This document shows, piece after piece, positions 38,274 through 43,483 of a stretch of DNA of 43,483 nt (position 1 is the first letter of the stretch; the number at the start of each line of letters is the position of its first letter). The DNA lies in contig CAKZUE010000010.1 of the NCBI GenBank assembly GCA_937920635.1, positions 1-43,483 on the forward strand. Reading direction: 5' to 3'. This DNA is from an uncultured Bryobacteraceae bacterium. GTDB lineage: Bacteria > Acidobacteriota > Terriglobia > Bryobacterales > Bryobacteraceae. The notes below the pieces were generated by a model. That model was not told where the DNA came from. It worked only from the letters and a program-made list of their open reading frames with translations, and did no database searches. Made by a program: the position numbers and the translations under genes.

Positions 38274-40338
38274 CCGCATCCTCTCCGGCATGCGGAGGCT
38301 CTGGCGTTTCCGACGGCCCCTGGCGGTCGAGCTCCCTCAGCCAGCGCTCGAGACGCTGCCTTTGCTCCGCCTCCATTCCGCCCGCCGAGAGAGTGCGCGC
38401 GATCTCGGCGCGGAACACGCCCGCCTCCGCGTCGTACCGCTGCTGGAGCCATTCGATCTGTCTTAGCAGCCACGATTCCAGGCTGCGGGCATATGTATTC
38501 AGGGTCTGCCACGCCGCACCGCCCGCCTGTCTCTCCAGCGACGCCGCCGCCAACCACCGCCCGGCCCAGGGCAGCGCGGCGGCCGCCGGCAGGCGCACCT
38601 CTTCGGGCAGCGAATCCAGAGACGGGACGGGCAGGCCGCGCACCTGATCGCAGGAGAATTCTTCGGCCGGCGGCTCGGCGCCCGGCCGCATCACGCGGCG
38701 CGACACATCCAGCGCTGCCGACAGACGGGCGCAGAGCTGCTGAAGCCGCTGGAGGAGTTCCTGGGCTGCACGGCTGCAAACCTGCGCAGCCGCGGTCCGC
38801 AACGCCGCAGCGCAGGCGGCGCCGTCGCGCTCGAGGCGCCCGCTCAGGATCTGTTCCAGGGCCTGCCCCAACACGGCCTTGCCCTCTTCCCGCAGCCTGT
38901 CCAGCGCCGATATCCCCTCGCGCTTGGCCAGCTCCAGTTCGGCCGACGCGCGCCGTAGCGTGTCCTCAATCCGCTCGAGCTCGGCGCGCGGAATCCCGCC
39001 GCCCGTTCCCTCCAGGCGCCTGCGCAGAGCCGCCGCTACGGATGCGCGCAGCAGGTGCGCCTTGCGATACAACGACTCGGCGGCCAGCTCTTTGTGCTGC
39101 TCAAGAACAGGGGCCAGTTCTTTCCGCCGCCATCCCTCCAGCAAGGCGGCATGCGCCGCGGCCGTGCTGACAGCGGCGACCGGCAACTCCGCACCCAGTT
39201 CGCGCCGCAGCGCCTCCGCCGTGTACCGCATCGCCCGCTCGAGATCCGTTCCGCTGGCCAGATCGGCTTTGCTCAGCAACACCATGGCCCGCGTCCCCGA
39301 CCTTGTCAGCAGGTCCACGGTGGCCAGGTCTTCCTCGTTCAAAGGAGTCACTGCCGCCACCAGCACCAGTCCCAGGTCGCATTGAGGCAGATACGAGATC
39401 GTCTCCGCCGCCCCCGCCGTTGCCAGTGAACCCAGCCCCGGCGTGTCCACAAACACCACCCCGTCCTGAAGAATCGGGCTCGGCAGCCTCACCGCCAGCC
39501 GGAACACTCCGCGCCGGTTGGCTGGATTCATCTCTTCTGTTGCGAAGAGCGGCAACTGGTCCACCGGAAATTGCTCCACGCGCCCGCCCGCGAAATGCAC
39601 CGTCAGCCCCGGCGCCTCGCCATACAGGATGCGCACCGGCACGGCCGTCACCGGAGTGACGCCCACCGGCAGCACCTCCGTCTCCAGCAGGCGGTTCAGC
39701 AGTGAAGACTTGCCGGAGCTCACCCGCCCGAAAACCGCCAGTTCAAAAGCGGGCCTTTCGAGCTTCTCCACCAGCCGCATGAGCGAAGGCCGGAATTCGT
39801 GGAGATCAGCTTCCCGGATGACCTGGTCCAGGGTTCGCAGCATCCCGCCTATCTCTCCGCCTGCCGGTGCGTGCGCCAGCCGCTCTTCCAGGTCTGCGCC
39901 CGCGCCGCTGCGCAGTTCGGCCTCCAGCATCGTTACCAGCGACTCAAGTTCATTGGTGACGCCTCGCAGCGCGGCTTCGCCGTCCGCATCCAGCTCCCCG
40001 TAACCCCGCAAGTGCTCCGGCGCCATCTCGTGGATGGCCACGCGCACAAAGGCCAGCGTCACCAGAATCGAATGCAGCGCGCTGAGATGCGGGCGTCCGG
40101 CGGACCCCGCAACCGCCGCCTCCAGAAACCTTCCAAGCTGGCGGCGGAACTGCGCGATCGACGAGCGCAGCAACCGCGCCTGCTGCGGCGTCACATCGGG
40201 ATGGTATCGCCGAAACAGGCGTCCTTCCGCTGCGCCGGCCAGGATGTTTTCGATATCGGCGAGGAGTTTGTCAGCATACTCGGCGTTGGCCAGGATGCGC
40301 CGTTGCTGAGAATCATTCAAGAATGTTGGAGCCGCCAT
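38257..40338 (-). CDS. Bacterial dynamin-like GTPase
   Basis: The 693-residue protein has a helical N-terminal part (1-190), then a GTPase domain with G1 GRVSSGKS (204-211), G2 VTPVTAVPV (T228-T231 region), G3 DTPGLG (298-303) and G4 SKAD (356-359, in place of T/NKxD). Long Ala/Glu/Arg/Leu helices follow (about 420-680), as in bacterial dynamin-like proteins that remodel or protect membranes. A hydrophobic stretch near LPAAAALPWAGRWLAAA may contact membrane. It has no partner dynamin gene next to it, unlike paired systems. It runs convergent to the antiporter operon. Confidence 0.88.
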   Translation of the reverse strand: MAAPTFLNDSQQRRILANAEYADKLLADIENILAGAAEGRLFRRYHPDVTPQQARLLRSSIAQFRRQLGRFLEAAVAGSAGRPHLSALHSILVTLAFVRVAIHEMAPEHLRGYGELDADGEAALRGVTNELESLVTMLEAELRSGAGADLEERLAHAPAGGEIGGMLRTLDQVIREADLHEFRPSLMRLVEKLERPAFELAVFGRVSSGKSSLLNRLLETEVLPVGVTPVTAVPVRILYGEAPGLTVHFAGGRVEQFPVDQLPLFATEEMNPANRRGVFRLAVRLPSPILQDGVVFVDTPGLGSLATAGAAETISYLPQCDLGLVLVAAVTPLNEEDLATVDLLTRSGTRAMVLLSKADLASGTDLERAMRYTAEALRRELGAELPVAAVSTAAAHAALLEGWRRKELAPVLEQHKELAAESLYRKAHLLRASVAAALRRRLEGTGGGIPRAELERIEDTLRRASAELELAKREGISALDRLREEGKAVLGQALEQILSGRLERDGAACAAALRTAAAQVCSRAAQELLQRLQQLCARLSAALDVSRRVMRPGAEPPAEEFSCDQVRGLPVPSLDSLPEEVRLPAAAALPWAGRWLAAASLERQAGGAAWQTLNTYARSLESWLLRQIEWLQQRYDAEAGVFRAEIARTLSAGGMEAEQRQRLERWLRELDRQGPSETPEPPHAGEDAVKPVA

Positions 40339-40532
40339 GCCTTTTCGTTCCCGAACCGCAATTCCTGGCCTGGCGCCGGATTGCGCCTTGCGGGCCGTCT
40401 TCCGGCGGGATAGGAGTCATCTGCCCGGCCAGCGGGCCATTTGCGGCGAACTCCAACGCCTTCCATTTCATTCTGGCTGAAGGCGCCGGCATGAACAAGG
40501 CCCGGCCGCACGGTTAATAGATTCGTGTTATT

Positions 40533-40557
40533 GACGGAACCGCCGTCGTTATGACGG
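40533..40557. repeat. GACGG/CCGTC/GACGG inverted-repeat triad
   Basis: GACGG (40533-40537), CCGTC (40543-40547) and GACGG (40553-40557) are evenly spaced by ten bases, so the middle copy can pair with either side. It lies just upstream of the large plus-strand gene, in the 229-base divergent spacer that otherwise shows no gene. It may be an operator or a leader switch. Confidence 0.4.
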
Positions 40558-40567
40558 AATGGTCAAG

Positions 40568-43483
40568 ATGAAGCTCAGGGGGCTGTTGATCGGTTCGGCG
40601 CTTTGCGCCTTCCTCGCCTTCGTGATCGCCGGTTTCGGCCAACCCGGCGCCGAACAGCGCGAGGAGCGCTTGCAGCGCCTCCGCACTCTCGGCAAAGCCT
40701 ACTACGAAAACCCCACCACCCAGAACGAAGCCGTCGAACAATTCCGCCTCGTCGTCGAGATGAACCCCGACTCTCTCATCGACCGGCTCAACTACGGTCT
40801 CGCCCTCCTTCGCGCCGGCAAGGTCGCCGACGGCGTCCACATCCTGGAGGAAGTCCAGAAGAAAGACCCCTCGATCCCCCACACCTGGTTCAACCTCGGC
40901 ATTGAATACAAGCGCATGGGCGAGCCGCTCAAGGCCATCGCTCAGCTCGAGCAGATGGCGCGGCTCGTCCCCGATGAGCCCATCACGCACTACAACCTCG
41001 GTGTGCTGTACAAGGCCGAAGGCCGCATCGAGGAGGCCAACGCGAAGTTCGAGCTTGCGGCGAAGCTGGATCCGAATTTCGCCGCTCCGCATTTTCAGCT
41101 CTTTAATTATTACCGCCAGCGTGGAGAGCAGGAGAAAGCCAAAGAGAAACTGGCAAAATTCCAGGACTTGAAGCGCCGCCATGAAGATGCGGGCACGGGA
41201 AATGAAGACGTCGAGTGGAGCCTCTATTCCGAGATTTATGAGGCCGTGCAACCCGCTCCGCCTGAGGCTCCGCCGGCTGAGGTGCGCTTCTCCTCTACGG
41301 CTCTCCCCGGCAGGGCGGGAGCGAATCCGCGCTTCGTTGTGCTCGACTACAACGGCAGCGGCCAGGCCGACCTGCTGCTGGCCTCCTCCGCCGGCCTGCA
41401 ATTGTTCCTCCGGGGCTCGCAGCCCCTCGAACAGCCCGCCTTCGCGGCGCTGAAGGACGTGATTGGCGCCTTCGCCGGCGATTTCGACAATGACGGCCGC
41501 CCCGATCTCTGCGTCCTCACTGTCTCCGGGCCGGTGGTCCTGCACAACACGCCAAAAGGCTATGAAGTGGCGAAATTCACGCTGCCGCAGGGCCGGTTCG
41601 AATTCGCCGTCTGGGTGGATTACGACCACGATTACGATCAGGACCTGCTGTTATTGGGTGAAAAAATAGTCCTGCTGCGGAACGAATTGCCCCAGGGTTT
41701 CTCCGACCGCACCCGTGATATCCCCTTCGTCTCCGGCAAGGCCATCGAGGCCGCCGTCACGCGGATGATCCCGGACACCAAGTCCCACGACCTGATCGTC
41801 AGTTATGAGGGGCGCGGCGCCATGCTCTATCGCGACCGCCTCGGCGGCTTCTTTGACGCCGTGGAACTGTCTGCCATCCCCGCTGGCGCCCGCGGTCTGG
41901 CGGTTGCGGATCTCGATAACGACTCCGCCTTTGATCTCGTCTGGCGGGGCGGAGCCGCGCTGAACCGCCACGGCAGGCTTGAGCCAGTCTCGTGGGATGA
42001 GACGGATGCCTCCGTTCTGCTCGATGCCGAGAATCGGGGCGTCGCCGACGTAGTCGCTTCCGGACGCGTCCTTCGAAACGCGGGCAAAGGCCGCTGGGAA
42101 AGCCCTCGCCCTGCCGCCGGCCTCCCGGAAAAGGCTCAAGCCTATGCCGCCGCCGATTTCGACGGCGACGGCCTCGCTGACATCGCCGCAGTGGACGCCG
42201 AGGGCCGCGTCCTCCTGCTCCACAACGAAACGAAAACGCCTCACCGCTGGGTGCGCGTCCACATCACCGGCGTCAAGAATCTGAAGCTCGGCTACAACTC
42301 GGAAGTGGAGATCAAGGCTGGGCCGTTCTACCAGAAGCAGCTCTACCGCGGTGTGCCGCTGCTGTTCGGCCTCCGCGACATCTCGGACATCGACACCGTT
42401 CGCATCACCTGGCCCAACGGCCTGATTCAGAACGAGGTGAAGCAGAAGGCCGGCGCAACCCTGAAATTCCAGGAAGCCCAGCGCCTCTCCGGCTCCTGCC
42501 CCATGATCTGGACGTGGAACGGGCAGGGCTTTGAATACATCACCGACGTGCTGGGCGTCGCCCCGCTCGGCGCCTCTGCCGGCGACGGCCAGTATTTTCC
42601 TGTCGACCACGACGAGTATGTCTGGATCGAGGGCGGGCGCCTTCAGCCCCGCAATGGCAGGCTCGAGGTCCGCATCACCGAAGAGCTTGCCGAAGTCAGC
42701 TACCTCGATCAGATCGAGCTGATCGCCGTGGACCACCCCGCCGAAATCGAGATCTTTACCAACGACAAGTGGAAGTCGCCTCCGTATCCCGAATTCCGCC
42801 TCTTCGGCGGCGCGCGCCGCATCTACCCGGCGCACGCGCTGCTCGACGGCCGCGGCGACGTCACCGAACGTCTTCTGCGCCGCGACCGCCGCTACGTCGA
42901 CAGCTTCTCCCGCGACTTCCGGGGCGTTGCCCGGAAGCACTCCATCGAGCTCGACTTCGGCCAGGCGGCGCCGTCCAACCGCGCCGTGCTCGTCCTCAAC
43001 GGCTGGGTCGATTGGGCCGACGGCTCCACCTTCCTTCAGCAGGCGCAGTCGACTCCGGAAGGGCTCATGCCGCCGCGGCTGGAAGCGAAGAATGAGCGCG
43101 GCGAATGGGTCACCATCCTTGAAGACATGGGCATGCCCGCGGGCAAGCCCAAGACCATTGCCGTCGATCTCACCGGCAAGTTTCCTTCGGCGTCGCGGCA
43201 GCTCCGCATCGTCACCAATCTCGCGCTGTACTGGGACGAGGCTTTCCTGCTCGAAGACTCCGCCGAGCCGCCCGCCCGCCTCAGCACGGCGCGCCCTCTG
43301 GCGGCGGATCTGCACTTCCGCGGCTTCTCGAAAAACGTTGTCCATCCATTGCGCCTCCAGCCCGAGCAGTTCTTCTACGAGCCAGTCTCCCTGCGCGCTC
43401 CGTGGAACCCCACGCCGGGCCGTTACACGCGCTTCGGCGACGTTATGGAGCTGATCACCCACATCGACGACCGCATGGTGATC
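40568..43483 (+). CDS. Secreted TPR plus FG-GAP/ASPIC (CRTAC1-like) protein, partial
   Basis: At least 972 codons are open from ATG 40568 to the right edge, so the C-terminus is missing. After a signal peptide (MKLRGLLIGSALCAFLAFVIAGFGQ), residues 30-190 hold TPR-like repeats (NYGLALLRAGKVADGVHILEE, TWFNLGIEYKRMGEPLKAIAQ, HYNLGVLYKAEGRIEEANAKF). FG-GAP/VCBS beta-propeller blades follow with calcium-type loops (DYNGSGQADLLL, DFDNDGRPDLCV, DFDGDGLADIAA), then an ASPIC/UnbV-like segment near residues 565-620 (YRGVPLLFGLRDISDIDTVRITWPNG). A further beta-rich region ends the visible part. It is probably a surface or periplasmic interaction protein, a type common in Acidobacteria. The ribosome site is weak. 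The gene is divergent from the dynamin-like gene. Confidence 0.9.
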   Translation, partial: MKLRGLLIGSALCAFLAFVIAGFGQPGAEQREERLQRLRTLGKAYYENPTTQNEAVEQFRLVVEMNPDSLIDRLNYGLALLRAGKVADGVHILEEVQKKDPSIPHTWFNLGIEYKRMGEPLKAIAQLEQMARLVPDEPITHYNLGVLYKAEGRIEEANAKFELAAKLDPNFAAPHFQLFNYYRQRGEQEKAKEKLAKFQDLKRRHEDAGTGNEDVEWSLYSEIYEAVQPAPPEAPPAEVRFSSTALPGRAGANPRFVVLDYNGSGQADLLLASSAGLQLFLRGSQPLEQPAFAALKDVIGAFAGDFDNDGRPDLCVLTVSGPVVLHNTPKGYEVAKFTLPQGRFEFAVWVDYDHDYDQDLLLLGEKIVLLRNELPQGFSDRTRDIPFVSGKAIEAAVTRMIPDTKSHDLIVSYEGRGAMLYRDRLGGFFDAVELSAIPAGARGLAVADLDNDSAFDLVWRGGAALNRHGRLEPVSWDETDASVLLDAENRGVADVVASGRVLRNAGKGRWESPRPAAGLPEKAQAYAAADFDGDGLADIAAVDAEGRVLLLHNETKTPHRWVRVHITGVKNLKLGYNSEVEIKAGPFYQKQLYRGVPLLFGLRDISDIDTVRITWPNGLIQNEVKQKAGATLKFQEAQRLSGSCPMIWTWNGQGFEYITDVLGVAPLGASAGDGQYFPVDHDEYVWIEGGRLQPRNGRLEVRITEELAEVSYLDQIELIAVDHPAEIEIFTNDKWKSPPYPEFRLFGGARRIYPAHALLDGRGDVTERLLRRDRRYVDSFSRDFRGVARKHSIELDFGQAAPSNRAVLVLNGWVDWADGSTFLQQAQSTPEGLMPPRLEAKNERGEWVTILEDMGMPAGKPKTIAVDLTGKFPSASRQLRIVTNLALYWDEAFLLEDSAEPPARLSTARPLAADLHFRGFSKNVVHPLRLQPEQFFYEPVSLRAPWNPTPGRYTRFGDVMELITHIDDRMVI

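Noticed and set aside
41651-43462. A minus-strand open frame of about 600 codons at the right end
   Set aside because: The plus strand carries one continuous TPR/FG-GAP/ASPIC protein with clear motifs, and the minus frame is its GC-driven shadow.
1-43483. CRISPR arrays, rRNA genes, insertion sequences or prophage genes
   Set aside because: I looked for regular direct repeats with spacers, rRNA-like conserved blocks, transposase motifs and phage structural genes and found none.

Overview
The window is GC-rich, densely coded bacterial chromosome with no phage, transposase or integrase genes. Several traits point to Acidobacteriota, probably the Bryobacterales/Solibacter side. These are tandem secreted carboxypeptidase-regulatory-like proteins, a TPR plus FG-GAP/ASPIC (CRTAC1-like) protein, a DUF885 lipoprotein, an amidohydrolase with a CIA30-type tail, and many divergent small operons. 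The assignment is inferred from gene content; no rRNA or other marker is present.

Left part (1-8.3 kb): a 7-TM membrane protein; an overlooked 52-residue secreted Pro/Cys/Gly peptide; a hypothetical protein; an XRE regulator with an S24-like C-terminus, separated from pheA (prephenate dehydratase) by a 22-bp perfect palindrome and a second copy 31 bp away; an endonuclease/exonuclease/phosphatase protein; signal peptidase I; a DUF885 lipoprotein; and a small membrane protein.

Metal and redox part (8.3-28.8 kb): a minus-strand cluster headed by an ArsR regulator carries an HdrA-like Cys protein, an unusual ferredoxin, a methyltransferase, a ZIP transporter and a minimal SufC plus SufB/D pair. 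Past tRNA-Pro(CGG) come a Cys-rich exported protein and a TonB receptor with the CxxxM and HxM copper ligands of the OprC type. Next is an arsR-arsE-arsF-arsG-usp-proC operon, which faces acr3-usp-fmdB. A third arsR heads an RND/MFP/TolC efflux operon. The whole reads as a metal and metalloid handling district with three different CVC-type ArsR sensors.

Right part (28.8-43.5 kb): two tandem paralogous secreted proteins, an amidohydrolase translationally coupled to a Nudix hydrolase, then a cation module. In that module a consensus promoter and a pseudoknotted leader RNA precede a CPA2 antiporter, followed by three PII-like DUF190 domains on two overlapping genes and a P-loop ATPase. A dynamin-like GTPase converges on this module. 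The window ends inside a large secreted TPR/FG-GAP/ASPIC protein that runs off the right edge.

The best candidates for something undescribed are the leader RNA/antiporter/DUF190/ATPase module and the ArsR-controlled Hdr-like/ferredoxin/minimal Suf cluster.
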